The notes: a model not told the origin generated them from the sequence alone. DNA of 64,000 nucleotides from Rhizoclosmatium globosum (GCA_002104985.1 MCGO01000009.1:372001-436000); one strand, 5' to 3'; positions 11,112 through 22,256 are shown, counted from the stretch's first letter. Program-made: numbers and translations.

Positions 11112-12950
11112 TTACTCTTCATCCTTAAGCTTAGCAACCTTACCCTCCACCTTCAACTCAACACCAGTAATTCTCTTGTACAAATCCTTCACATCCGCAC
11201 AGGTAGTCTCAAAGTGAGAAGTAGCGTCGTAGCTCTTTGAGATAAAGACCTGGTCGTCGGCACCGGAAGAAAGTGGCTCGTACAAGTCGTCGACGTGGAC
11301 AAACTTTTCAACGATTGGGCCGAGGAGGGCGAGACCGGCGGCGACTTCGGATTCGGCGTCGGTTGTTGGGTTTGTGACGAGGGTTGAGACGATGGCGATG
11401 TGGTGGCCGGATGGGGTTACGTTGTGGGAGGAGGAGACCGAGGCGATGTAGATATCTGTATGGAGAGGAAATTAAGTATTTGGATTTGGAGGTGTGGATG
11501 GGGGTGAGGGAAATTACCGTGGGCACGTCCAATTTGGTTTTGTGGAATCACAATCTGGACAGAGTCGGCGTCTCCAGTGTCTGGGATTGGGTGGTTCAAG
11601 ATGCAGATCACTCTGACGACTTGGCCAACCTTCTTGACCTTGTCTTGGAAGTAGGAAGCGTCACCAATCACGAGGTTGGCCTTGACGGTCTCGCCTTCGC
11701 TCTTGATTCCGACAAACTTTCCGTTCTCGTAGAGGACCTCGTCGACTGGCTTGTTAAGCATGTAGGTTCCTCCGTGGATGGCAGAGAGACTAGTGCATTT
11801 GTTAATATGTTGCTGAGGATACCAAAGAAAAGGGCTTACCGAGCAAAACCTTGTGGCAATTCACCCAAACCGTAGACTGGGTAAATGTATGGAGACTTTC
11901 CGTACATAGCCAAAGAGTTGACGTACAAGCAAATCTTCTCGTATGTAGCACGAGCAGGCTTGTCAATGTACTCATCGTTCAACTCCAAAGCAAGAGCATG
12001 TCCAATGAAATCCTGGGTTCCGCTCTCAAGACCAAACTTGGCGTACACTTCACGCATGGTGGCCGTGTTCAAGTCAAGGCCATCGTGGGTAGATGGGTTT
12101 GTGAAATCGTAGTTTTGGATGAATTCGAAAAAGGCCTTGGCGCGTGGCTTCTCGAGGAGGGAGAGAAGTGGGGAAAGGGCAGCCTCGGTGGTGGAAGTTG
12201 GGACTTTGGAGATTTGGCCGTTGGTGTAGACGTAGGATCCGGCAATTTGCTTAAATTCGAGGTAGCGGGTGACGTCGGTGTGGTAGAGAATGTTGACGAA
12301 TTCACCTGTGGGTAATAGCTTGGTATTAGAAATGGTTGGATATTAAAAGGGGGTGGGGTGATGATAAGTACCAGAGGCCATGGCAAACTTTGGGATCAAG
12401 TCGACGTTGTAGTCTCTGTCCTTTCCAAGGGCTTCTGGGGCAGCATCACCCTTGAACTTTGAGTAAAGCTGGTTCAAGTGGAGCGAGGCCGTTGAGGAGC
12501 CGTAGTACTCGTTGCGATCGATCTGGAGAACCTTCTTTCCCTCAACTGAGAGAAGGCCTGAGAGAATGCACTCGGTTAAACCGGTTCCGAGGATGATGAC
12601 GTCGTATTGCTGGTCCTGGTGAAGGGGAAGGTTAAGGTTAATCGAGTGTTCAAAGGAGGGAGGCCTTAATTGGTTGTGTATTTAAGGGCGGAGTTGGTTA
12701 GCACTTCCGCCGCTTTGGAGTCCTTTCCTTGGTAGATTGATTTGCAGCTTTTGTGATGGATTGGAAAAGGAAGGAAGGGCTTGGGGGAAACGTTGGAGCA
12801 GGTATCGCGTATGTGCATTCAATCAACCAATGCTGTGATCTGGCTCTTCCTCTCTTCCCCTGCAAAGCGATGGTCTTGATCAAAGTATCTGAAGTGGAAA
12901 GAGAAGGAGGAAGCCTTGCAAGAGTTGGATTGGGTTGGTGGCCTTACCAT
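11112..12950 (-). CDS. GDI1: Rab GDP-dissociation inhibitor
   Basis: Extracts GDP-bound prenylated Rab GTPases from membranes and recycles them in vesicle traffic. Coding exons on the minus strand: 12950-12948, 12615-12372, 12305-11840, 11789-11518 and 11455-11112. The N-terminus reads [20 protein letters not shown], the FAD-fold-like GxGxxE signature of the family, followed by the Rab-binding segment with [10 protein letters not shown]. Later blocks [32 protein letters not shown] and the C-terminal helices are all typical. The first coding exon is only the ATG (12948-12950), sitting in an ACCACCATGG context and followed at once by GTAAGG; the first intron is about 330 nt, far longer than others here, and may hold regulatory sequence. 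No frameshift is seen. High confidence. Confidence 0.93.
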
Positions 12951-13170
12951 GGTGGTTTTGGGGTGAGTTTTTGTCTTGACTCCCAACATTATCCAAATGA
13001 ACATGTATGAGTAACCATTCAACTAATCCAAATACTTTTGAAAAAACCAATTAGCGTGGGAATTACTGATAGAAACGGAGTGTTGTTGACTGTTTCTAAA
13101 CCGATTTATGAGAGGTTTCGTTTGAAGTGTTTCTTTGTTTTTGTTTTTTCCTTTCTTTCATCTTTTTTTA

Positions 13171-14697
13171 TTATGCAGAAAAGGAAGCGTGAACGGACTT
13201 TACACTTGTGAATTCATCTATAGCTTCAAACCCACATTCCTTGCCGTACCCACTCGCTTTCACACCTCCCAAGGGTAGGAACGGGGGTACATCGTTGTAG
13301 TTGTTGATCCAGATGAACCCGGCTTTAAGTCCTTCCACAGCCAAGTTCGCGTTCTTGAATGAGTCTGTGAAGATTCCGGCGGCGAGGCCGTATGGAACGT
13401 TGTTTGCGCGTTTTATAGCGTCGGTGATTTTTGTGAAAGGTGTGAGGAGTGTGAGGACTGGGCCGAAGAGTTCTGTTTGGGCGAGGGGGGATGTGTCGGG
13501 GACTGAGGAGAGGAGGGTTGGGGGGAGGAAGTGGCCGGGGAGGTTTGGGAGAGGGAATTTCAGTTCGTGGTGGATTAGAGGAGGGTGGATGTGGGTGCTG
13601 AGCAGGGATTTTATGCGGGTGAGAGATTGGGCGTCGGTTAAGGGTGGGAATGTTGTTGAGGGGTTCGTGGGATCGCCTGCAGTAAGGGAGAGAGGGATTT
13701 GTTGGATCAGACGGTCGATTACTGTTTTGTGAAGGGATTCGTGTATGAGAAGACGGGAGCCTGCGCAACAGTTTTGACCGGCGTTTGAGAAAGCAGCGTC
13801 GATAATGAATGGGATTGCTGCATTGAGGTTCGCGGATTCGTCAATTATGATTGTATTCTTGCCGCCTAGTTCGAGCGTCGCCTTTCGCGGGAACGACGTT
13901 GTCCCGTTTCCAGCAAGATTTTGTGCGACGCGAGAACCAGCGAGGGTTGACCCTGTGAATGATGCCTTTGCAATATTTGGGTTGGCAAGGAGGTGTGATC
14001 CAATGTGGGAATCTCCTAGGACTACATTCAAGACACCTGGAGGTAAGTGGTCTTTCGAGAGGGAAGCCAGGAGCAGAGTAGAAAGAGGAGTTTGGTGGGC
14101 TGGTTTCAATACAACAGCATTTCCCGTGGCCAATGCAGGAGCCAGTTTCCAAGCAGCCAAAAGAAGAGGGTAGTTGAAGGAGGTAATTAAAGCACAGACA
14201 CCAAGTGGTTCTCTTATAGTAAATGAATGCGTTGAAGGAGAAAGGCTGAAGGATCTTGACGATAGTTTGTCAGCAAGACCTGCGAACCATGTGAAGCATT
14301 CTGCGGAGGCAATTACATCCATCTACATGTTTAATTAGTATGGAATAAGGTAACGAAAGTGAACAAACCTTTGCTTCTGTGACAGGCCTTCCAGTCAGGG
14401 ATTCACACTCGGCCAGTTTATCAATGTTCTCCTTCATCGAAGCTGCAATTCCGAGTAGAGCATCTCTGACACTTGATTAGCACCTTCAATAAGTATCAAT
14501 ATGCATCAGTACCTTCTTTGGGTTCCAGTCCAAGTTCTCCAATCTTCGAAAGCTGAGGCTGACGACTCAACAGCTGCATTCACCTGTGCTTCATTTGCTT
14601 CAAAGACTGTCGAAACTGGTGAAAGAGTTGCGGGATTGAACAGAGCTCGGGCTTTTGTGCTATTGACGAAAGTATGGTGGATGAAGGACGATGCCAT
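13171..14697 (-). CDS. NAD(P)-dependent aldehyde dehydrogenase (betaine/aminobutyraldehyde type)
   Basis: Oxidises an aldehyde to the acid with NAD(P)+. Exons: 14697-14513, 14465-14369 and 14322-13171, about 477 residues. Visible motifs: cofactor-binding TSFNYPLLLAAWKLAPAL and VVLKPAHQTP, FTGSTLAGSRV, the catalytic Glu in LELGGKN, the catalytic Cys in NAGQNCCAGSR, and the C-terminal ELFGPVL and GGVKASGYGKE. The overall pattern fits ALDH9/betaine-aldehyde-like enzymes, but the substrate cannot be fixed from sequence alone. No obvious targeting peptide is seen (MASSFIHHTFVNSTKARALF), so a cytosolic enzyme is likely. It is convergent with no neighbour in function. Confidence 0.9.
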
Positions 14698-14761
14698 TTT
14701 CAGTGAATTCTACTATATACATTATTTACGCTTAATACTCATCATCTCATGCAATCTTTAT

Positions 14762-17210
14762 TCACTGCCTCCGCTTCCGCCTCTCTCCCTTTCCCGAATT
14801 CCCTTCATGATTACTCCTCCCCTTTCCCCCAAACCGAAACCCTATAAAATCATCCTGCAACTCACGCTCCCACTTCTTCCAATCACTTTCTCGCGTCTGT
14901 GCTTTTGACGATGCACGTTCCCGCTTCCCACGCCGTTTCTGTATTCCACCACCTCGATCGAATTTGTCGAATTCATCAAATTGGGATACGGGGAGGGAGA
15001 GGTCTAAGGATCTCTGTTTTGCGTTTTGCTTTCGGAGTTTGTTTTTGGAGAGATGTGGGGAAGGGTGTTTGGAGGAGGAGGAGGAATCGATTTCTTTTTG
15101 GAGGCGGGTGTGGTCGGCTTTGTCGTGTTTTTTGGAGGCTTTTAGCTTTGCTTTGTGTTTTTCTTCGAGGGCACGGTAGTTGAATGATTTTCGGGATGGG
15201 GGGCGTTTTTGGGGAGGAGGGGAGGGAAGTTGCGGTGGAAGTGTTCTGACGAGTTGTTGAGATTGAATTGGTTCGTGGGATGTTGTTGATGGTGTTTGGT
15301 CTGAAAGAGAGTCCGGTAGAGGAATAACAGGGGTTCGGTCTATTGTGAAACCATATTGATCTACTGAATCTGAAGCATCGAAATCAAAGGCAATGTATCC
15401 GTCGGAATCGTCTGGTAAGGTTGGTGCCTTTTCAGGTTCCACAGTTTCAACTGTTAGTTCCACTTCTTCCTCTACATCATCAAGTACAGCCGTGAATTCC
15501 GCGTCCTCTTCGTCAGCTGAGTCGCTTTCATCACCAGAATCCTGCATCATAATTCCACCAATCATGAACGAATCTCGTTCCGCATCATCTTCATCTTCAA
15601 ACCGTACATGACTTGAGTGAGGTTCGTTGTCATCGACTTCCGTTGCCGTCCCTCTGTCCCCATCCTTCCCAAACAAGGACACAGAAACACCCGTCCCTAA
15701 ATCCCTCGCTTTCACCATCCTCCTCGAAATAAAAACAAGCTCGGAAAATATGCTTGTCGCCTGTGTCAATTGAATCGGCTCAGGGTCACTCAAAACAGGC
15801 TGCAAAGTAGGAAGGTCGTCGCCCCTCTCAAAATCACGTTCCCAATACCGAGTCGGGGTCACAATCCTCGGCTTTTTTGATGCGAAACTAGCCGTCAATC
15901 CCCGTTCGAGTACAGGTATTGCGCTTCGAAACGCGAATGAAACGGATTGGATCTTCGAGGATCCTTTTGTTAGGTCTGTGGATGGGTCCAAGGGGTTAAG
16001 GAGGGTGAGGAGGTATGGTTTTGAGGGCTGGTAGTGTGGAGAGGAGAGTTTGTTGAAAAAGTGGGCTTGTGGGATTGGTGTTGTGGGTGTGAATTTTATG
16101 CCGAGGGTGTGGTAGTCGAATTGGGTTCCGAAGAAGCGGCAGAATTGGAGGAATGTTTGGCCAGGGGTTATTGTGGACGAAGTGGAGGAAAAGGAGGAAG
16201 AGGATGAATGTGGTCGCTTTTTGGACGGTAAGGATGTGGACATTTCGATTTCTCCCGTGATTGGGTTGCGGAGTTGAAGGAATGCGAGACAGAGTGATAC
16301 GATTGAGTATCCACCTTAATTTGGAGGTCAGAAGTCAAGAAGGGGCGGGTCAATTAAATTACTCACCGAGGCCGCCTGAAAAGACTTCAGATAGATCCTT
16401 TGTCGAGAGGAATAGTTTGACAAGTAGGACGAGTTCACGGAGACCCGGGACCTTCTCGACCCACAATTTGACACATTCTACTGCTTGATATCCTCCAAGA
16501 ACATTATAGCAAACGTCAATATTCATGTTTGTAACACGATCCACCATTTTGAGGACAGGAACGCGTGCTTTCCTCACAAACTCTATTGATGACGTATGAT
16601 TCGAGGACCGCATTTTCGGCAGTAATTTCGACAGTTTTGAAGATTGGGTATTCTGTTTTGGGTCTTCATTTGTCGCAGTGGATGTGGATGGGGACTGATC
16701 GATAATAATCAAGTCAATGTCAGACCATGGCAGAAAGAGACCTGTTCCAGTTGACCCAAATGGCTTTGTTTTCGATGATGGGAATCGTGATTTGATTATT
16801 GAAGCGTATTGGGAGACAATATGTGATCTGAGGGTAACTTCGTGTGTGGTTGGAGTGAGATAAGAGAGGAGGAGGGCTGCCTCTGCATCAAGGAGAGTTC
16901 GAGGAGGTGGAATCGATGAAGGAGAAAGTGGGAGAGATAGCCATGGTGCGGGATAATTCAAAGTGTGTTTTTGTTGTTTTGGCAAAGGTTCGTTTCGGTG
17001 CGAGAAGGAAAAGGAAACTTGTTTAGGCGGTGGTCTTGGCTTTTGGCCTTTGCTTTTGGTGAAGGGGATTGTTGGTGGTGAGGGGGAAGGGTCGGTGATG
17101 GGGGAAACAGGTCGTTGAAAGAGAAGGTTGGTTCTGATGGCATTTGCGAAGACAAAAAGAAAGAAAGAAGTGGAACGTGTTACTATTCTTGTTTCGCAAT
17201 ACCTTTTCAT
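14762..17210 (-). CDS. Non-canonical poly(A) polymerase, Trf4/PAPD5 type
   Basis: Nuclear terminal nucleotidyltransferase that oligoadenylates RNAs for decay or maturation (TRAMP-like role by homology). Two exons, 17210-16367 and 16314-14762; the join restores GGLGGYSIVSLCLAFLQL, a conserved family segment. The catalytic centre is GSTGTGLFLPWSDIDLIII with two Asp, and the third Asp is in NMNIDVCYN. The central domain has AVECVKLWVEKVPGLRELVLLVKLFL and then QTFLQFCRFFGTQFDYHTLGI. A long C-terminal half is acidic and then Lys/Arg-rich and low in complexity. Total length is about 798 residues. The first 50 residues are odd (hydrophobic MKRYCETRIVTRSTSFFLFVF); another frame starting near 17120 looks more protein-like, so the true start may lie downstream or a frame error exists there. 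Confidence 0.88.
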
Positions 17211-17312
17211 TAGGTTTAATTCACATATTTTATTCCCTCTTAAATAGCTCGACTGTAATTGTTTGAAAAGGAGTGATTTACCAATCGAACTTGGTTTTCA
17301 AAGCTGCAAAAA

Positions 17313-18035
17313 ATGAACCGAACCCTCTCGCCTGGTGGCTGCCTTAACCTTGCTTACGGGACCATTGATCCATCAGCTGGACCAGTCAACTTTACACTAT
17401 CTTCGGTTGGACAGCTCATGAACTCAACTTCAATAGCACAAAACGCTACATCCTTCACATTTCCCAACTTTGCAGACACTTATACCATCAGACACGTCTG
17501 GGCGCCGTTTCCAAGTATTAGCATGGACGCATTTCTGGCTCCCTGCTCCATCCCAAACTATGACGACATATCACAGCTTTCAACGTATTCTATCGTTGAG
17601 CCATACGCGTTCAAAGACCTCGCTCAACTTCAGGGAAAACAAATTGTGTACAGCGTTTCTATAAGCTACACGGTTGGTTGTCCATACCCGAATTTGACAG
17701 CGAACACAGCTCCTTTGAGTTATTATGTTCAACTTTGGGGGCAGAGCCATAAAATCAAGATTGGTCAGCCACTCGCGTGGAAAACTATTCCGATTGGGGT
17801 TGAGTTTTCGTGACAGCCTTTTCTTGCTAATGTGTCAGGACAAGGTTGGGTTGGGAGTAGTCAAGGTGTATTTGATCGATCCAGTGTCGTTAAGTCGGGA
17901 CAGTCTTGTGTTTCTGGCCAGAATGCAACGGCTACTATGAGTAAACCTGCTGTAACAACTGCTTCTGGAATTCGTACTATAGTTAAATTGAGCTTTTGGG
18001 TGTCTATCCTCGTTGCCTCCTTTATAGTGCTGTAA
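17313..18035 (+). pseudogene. Tandem family protein with hydrophobic tail, copy 1, in-frame TGA
   Basis: First of three tandem paralogs opening MNRTLSPGGCLNLAYG. It runs in one frame from 17313 to 18035 except for a TGA at 17811-17813, after GVEFS. Beyond the TGA the same frame continues with a Ser/Thr-rich stretch and a C-terminal hydrophobic segment (LSFWVSILVASFIVL), matching the layout of the other copies. So a single nonsense codon separates two conserved halves. The codon is followed by C, a context that can leak, so readthrough is possible but unproven. Conserved Cys residues (GGCLN, APCSIP, VGCPYP) suggest disulfides. The family is not recognised. Confidence 0.55.
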
Positions 18036-18167
18036 ATAAATCTCATGAGTCTCAACTTTATTCTTAAAATTTCTACACGTGTCCGCCAATGCGACGGAAA
18101 TCGATCTCCACAATTCGGCAGGTTTTGTTAAATTCGCTTTTCAAGCCACACCAATTGACTCATTGAA

Positions 18168-18884
18168 ATGAATCGGACTCTCGCTCCTGGCGGCTGCCTC
18201 AACATTGCCTATGGTACCGTCGACGCTGCAGCAGGTCCCATGAACTTCACAATTGCTACTACTCCACAAGTGTTACCTGCCTCGTCGGTTAAGGACGATG
18301 GAACTCTGGTCTTTGGCTACCCGTTTGGAGAGTCCTTTACCCTCGTGCATATCTGGGACAACAGCCCTATATTTATGGATACCCAGCAGATGCTTTTTTC
18401 GAGTTGTACTATTCCAGCATACAACACCAGTGCGGATGCTGTGTTTGCCAGCGTTGTTGACCAAGAGAGATGGCCGGAATATGTTATTGCCCAACCGGAC
18501 AAGACGTTTCTTTATTCAAGTGAGTTTTCGTATACGGTTGGGTGTCCTTACCCGAATGGGACCAAGAATGGAGCTTTGAACTTTCATGTTCAAGTGTGGG
18601 GACAGAGTCATGTCAAGAAGGTAAAGGATTCGTGGTCGCAGTTGCCTAAGCCGGGGTTGTTGTTTTCTGGTGCTGGGTTGAAGGTTGACGTTGATTCCAA
18701 GGGTGTTGCAAGTGTTGTTGGGGCTGGATGGGACAAAAGCCGTGTTGGGAAGGCGGAGAAGTGTCCTTTTAAAATTAGCCCTGCTCCGACGGAGAGTAAG
18801 CCTATTACTGGTACTACTACAAGTGGCGCTAGTAGGGTTTGGGGTTGTAATGGTTTTGTTTTGTTGTTGGCTTTGATCATTTGA
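18168..18884 (+). CDS. Tandem family protein with hydrophobic tail, copy 2
   Basis: A 238-residue single-exon protein of unrecognised family. It shares MNRTLAPGGCLNIAYG, the block FTLVHIWD, Cys in SSCTIPAYN, the segment YTVGCPYPNGTKN and WGQSHVKK with its neighbours on both sides. The C-terminus has a Ser/Thr-rich spacer and a hydrophobic end (GCNGFVLLLALII), the shape of a GPI-anchor signal, yet no N-terminal signal peptide is present and the start is aligned in all three copies. Either a tiny upstream exon is missed or the tail inserts post-translationally. Function unknown. Confidence 0.65.
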   Translation: MNRTLAPGGCLNIAYGTVDAAAGPMNFTIATTPQVLPASSVKDDGTLVFGYPFGESFTLVHIWDNSPIFMDTQQMLFSSCTIPAYNTSADAVFASVVDQERWPEYVIAQPDKTFLYSSEFSYTVGCPYPNGTKNGALNFHVQVWGQSHVKKVKDSWSQLPKPGLLFSGAGLKVDVDSKGVASVVGAGWDKSRVGKAEKCPFKISPAPTESKPITGTTTSGASRVWGCNGFVLLLALII

Positions 18885-19162
18885 TTTTACGATTTGAAGT
18901 TTGAATGAAAAGAAATGATGAATTGAAAGAGTTATCAAATTAGATGAATGAAAGAAAGGCACTCAAATTTGCAATTTTGACCCTTGCACCCCAAGCACAG
19001 AAGTGTGAGTTCCATCTTATTCCGTGTAAGGCGGGATACAGATAACTCTCACGAAAAGGTTCATTTCGTTACTCCCGCTCAGAGGAGCCCGCCATTGAAT
19101 TCAGCTTTAAATTGCGTCCAAACAAATCACTACCAAAACCAAACTCAGAAAACTAACTACAA

Positions 19163-19858
19163 ATGAACCGAACACTCTCCCCAGGTGGCTGCCTCAACAT
19201 TGCTTACGGAGTCATTGACCCATCTGCTGGTCCAATGAGCTTCACTATTGCCACTACACCTCAAGTCTTGCAACCACCAAGAAACGGAAACGGAAGCGCT
19301 ATTCCATTGGACTACCGTGTCTCTGACGCTTTCACCCTTCTCCACATCTGGACAACTGAGCCAGTCTTCACAAGCACAAAGAGTCTTCTTTCAACGCCTT
19401 GCTCTATTCCGTACTACAACTCTACTTACGACGCGGTGCTTTCCCCTGTGGTTGAGCCAGACAGCTTCCCTCAGACTCTTGTAATTCAGTCTGATAGCAC
19501 TTACATCTATTCTGCGGAATTCACGTATATTACTGGATGTCCTTTCCCCAGTGGAAACAAGCCGTTGAACTATTACGTGCAGGTGTGGGGACAGAGTCAC
19601 ACCAAGAAGGAGAATGGAGCGTGGAAGATTCTTCCTCAGCCTGGGTTGTCGTTTTCTGCGGAAGGATTGACTATTGATGTGAATAACATGGGAGTTGGGA
19701 ATGTGACTAAAGCTGCGACTGATAAAAGTCGTGTTGGAAAGGCGGAGGCTTGTCCTGGTACGAAGGACACGAAGGCTGCCGGTACTGCGAGTGCAAGTGG
19801 AGCTTTGCAGACTGTGTTGTCTGGAGCATCTTTGGTTGCACTCTCGCTTATTCTTTAA
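19163..19858 (+). CDS. Tandem family protein with hydrophobic tail, copy 3
   Basis: A 231-residue single-exon paralog of the two preceding genes. It keeps MNRTLSPGGCLNIAYGVIDP, FTLLHIWTTEP, the Cys in STPCSIPYYN, ITGCPFPSGN, and VWGQSHTKK. The C-terminus has an Ala/Ser/Thr spacer and a hydrophobic end (VLSGASLVALSLIL). Many Asn-x-Ser/Thr sequons occur in the family, in keeping with an extracellular life, but again no signal peptide is visible. Copies 2 and 3 are closer to each other than to copy 1. Confidence 0.65.
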   Translation: MNRTLSPGGCLNIAYGVIDPSAGPMSFTIATTPQVLQPPRNGNGSAIPLDYRVSDAFTLLHIWTTEPVFTSTKSLLSTPCSIPYYNSTYDAVLSPVVEPDSFPQTLVIQSDSTYIYSAEFTYITGCPFPSGNKPLNYYVQVWGQSHTKKENGAWKILPQPGLSFSAEGLTIDVNNMGVGNVTKAATDKSRVGKAEACPGTKDTKAAGTASASGALQTVLSGASLVALSLIL

Positions 19859-19929
19859 TTGTTAATTCTTCATTTATTTTGTTTCCCATCTTGTTCATTG
19901 TATTTATTAGCAATAAATCTTATGTTAAA

Positions 19930-21653
19930 ATGAAACGCGAAGTTGACGATGATGATCTCCCCCTTCCCGTGCGAGCCAAGGCCCAGCGAATAGATACAAA
20001 GCAAGATACATCAATCAATGAAGGAGAAAGCGCCACAGTTTCAGTTGCTTCAAAACTTGACAAGTTCCTCAAATCTTCGTTTTCAATTGGGGGAAAAGCA
20101 GTTGGACTTGCCTTAAAAAGCGGGCGGGTTTCAGTCAACGGATCAAAGGAAACAAAAGGATTTCTCGATTTGAAAGTGGGCGATGTCGTCAGAGTGATCA
20201 AGGAGACGGTTGTTACCCAGCCAAAGACCTTCCTTTTTGAATCAAAGCATATTGCAATCATGTGGAAGCTTCCTGGAACTGCTGTTAAATCGCTTGACAT
20301 ACCCTCCGATTGGATCCCCTTCACGACGCTCGATACTGCAACTCAGGGCCTTGTCATTCTTGCCAAAAACGAAGAAACCTTCGAAAACCTGCGAATACTC
20401 AACAACAAAGGATTGATTTCAGAAACTTGGACTTGTTTATGTACAGGGAATGTCAGTGCGATTCGGTCCTTGAAACGCGATGAGACATTTGAGCTTGATC
20501 ATTCAATTGATGGTGTTGCGGATGAACCTGTCTCTCTGTGCACGTTCTTGGATTCCTCGCGTACAAAGAATTATGAGAGTGGATGGATTTCTGTGGTTCT
20601 TGTTTCGCCGATTCAGGATTTCGCTCCAGTTCCGTTACAGCCTCTGAATCACCTCCAGGGGACTGAACATCCAGTTCTTGATGCTCATTATATTGCACTT
20701 ACTGGAATCGATTTTGAATTCGATGGGAAGCCTGTTGGTGTCGCGTTGGGACCACCGGAAAAGTTCAAGAGTTTTATCAAGAAGGAACATGAAGCTTGGA
20801 GAGTTAAACGAGACGCTGATATTAAGGAGTTGAAGAAGGGCGGTGTTGGGGTTACGGAATCTGTTGAGAAGCAGTTGGATGCGGGTGTTCCTATTCCCTA
20901 TATTCTTGGGTTGAAGGTCAGGGTTTATTAGTGAAAACCTCACTCATTTCTAAACTCTGTTTTGTTATATAACAGACTTTCTGCGGTCATCAATTCCACG
21001 TGACACCATCCGTCATGATTCCCAAAATCGGAACTGAAACCTTGATCCAATCCCTCCTTCAAACCCACGCCACTGTTCCCAAAACTTCAGCCTCACCGCA
21101 AATCCTCGACCTCGGCACGGGGTCTGGATGTATCCTCCTCACCCTCCTTATGCACCCACTCCTCCAAAACGCAACCGGCTTAGGAATCGATATTTCAAGT
21201 GATGCACTTAAAGTCGCTGAAATGAACAGGAAAAGGCATAACCTCACTCATCGCGCAACGTTCTTGGAATCCTCATTCGAACAGATTCCGAACGTCTTGG
21301 ACTCTACGAAACCTGTAAAGTACATCTTGACGAATCCGCCGTACCTTCCCAAACGGTTATACGACTCAGACAGGATTTACGCGTCGCAGCGGCATGAACC
21401 GAGTGTGGCGCTGCTGGCGGGTGAGGATGGGTTAGATGCGTATCGAGAGATTTTTCGGGCGTTGGGGGAGTGTGGACGGAAGGGGGTTGTTGTTGGTGAT
21501 GGAACTGTGTTGTTTGTGGAAGTGAATAATGGGGAGTTGGCGGATGCTGTTAAGCGGATATTTTTGGTTGAGGGAGGGGGTTGGAGGTTTGAACGGACGG
21601 ATGTGGATGGAAAGGGGTTGCAGAGGTGTGTTGTTTTTCGATGGAGTATTTAA
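19930..21653 (+). CDS. Fusion of S4, RluA-like pseudouridine synthase and HemK/PrmC methyltransferase
   Basis: Exons 19930-20916 and 20976-21653 give 554 residues without frame breaks. Residues about 40-110 form an S4 RNA-binding domain (KLDKFLKSSF, LKSGRVSVNG, LKVGDVVRVI). Residues about 115-260 look like an RluA-family pseudouridine synthase, with TLDTATQGLVILAKN in the place of the catalytic RLDxxTSGL loop, keeping the Asp. From about 315 on it is a HemK/PrmC glutamine methyltransferase: PIPYILG before the intron and VTPSVMIPKIGTETLI after it, then SAM-binding ILDLGTGSGCILL and the catalytic TNPPYLP. Because the PrmC N-terminal motif is split by the intron, the fusion cannot be two adjacent genes. 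PrmC-type enzymes methylate the GGQ of release factors, so a role in (mitochondrial) translation is inferred. Confidence 0.82.
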
Positions 21654-21803
21654 TAACGGGGAATAAACTTGGTTAGTATAATAGTGGCAGATTTTTGAGT
21701 CTCACGCTGTGGATTCCATAAGCTGAGATTTCATCGAACACCTTCAAATTCACTCGCAATTTGGAGGAATAAACCAAATACTTTATTACATCACTAATAT
21801 TCC

Positions 21804-22256
21804 TTAGTTATCTCCCTCCTCTTCATCATACCACTCATCCAAGAACTGCTGTTTAGTCTGTTTGGGCAGCGTCTCCAAAAACCGTGTTAATTTCCCATTA
21901 AAAGCCTCCAACGACATTGGTTCCGCAACCTGCATCGAATAATGATCTGAATGCTCATGAATCAGAACCATTCCTTCAGGAACCTTCAAGTTCTCCTGCA
22001 TTCTGTATACAGTTGGATCGCCTTTGAATTTCTCGAGGATATCAATCATTTTTGGGCCGAGTGGGCGCAGGGACATTCCGTTTGGAGTGTGGAAGGTTGA
22101 GCCTTCCATTGGCAGGACGAGGTTGTTTGGGGCATGCAGCTTCAGGTCCCAGGATTGGCGGTTCTTTGCCATTGCGATTGCGTGGTCGCGGAGGGAGACG
22201 GGCAGCTTTTGTTGGATTCGGAAAAGAGTGATTGGGAATGTTGTGTAGCGTTGCAT
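21804..22256 (-). CDS. Tse2-like ADP-ribosyltransferase-fold protein
   Basis: A 150-residue single-exon protein. The pattern PNGMSLRPLGPKM, then VYRMQE, then PEGMVLIHEHSDHYSMQVAEPM followed by FNGKLTRFL resembles the fungal proteins grouped with the bacterial Tse2 toxin in an ADP-ribosyltransferase fold. Family recognition is from memory of this motif order, not from a search. The protein has no signal peptide, so if active it would act inside the cell or be delivered some other way. Fungal homologs are uncharacterised as far as I know. No adjacent gene is an obvious immunity partner: neighbours are the PrmC fusion and a cyclin-box gene. Confidence 0.5.
   Translation of the reverse strand: MQRYTTFPITLFRIQQKLPVSLRDHAIAMAKNRQSWDLKLHAPNNLVLPMEGSTFHTPNGMSLRPLGPKMIDILEKFKGDPTVYRMQENLKVPEGMVLIHEHSDHYSMQVAEPMSLEAFNGKLTRFLETLPKQTKQQFLDEWYDEEEGDN

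Noticed and set aside
16958..17155. Separate gene in another frame at the Trf4-like N-terminus
   Set aside because: It is proline-rich and overlaps the exon fully. It may be the true N-terminus after a frame error, but not an independent gene.
19750..19929. Longer N-terminus for the S4/PrmC fusion
   Set aside because: The frame is open upstream only because it overlaps the previous gene's 3' end; the S4 domain begins soon after the ATG at 19930.
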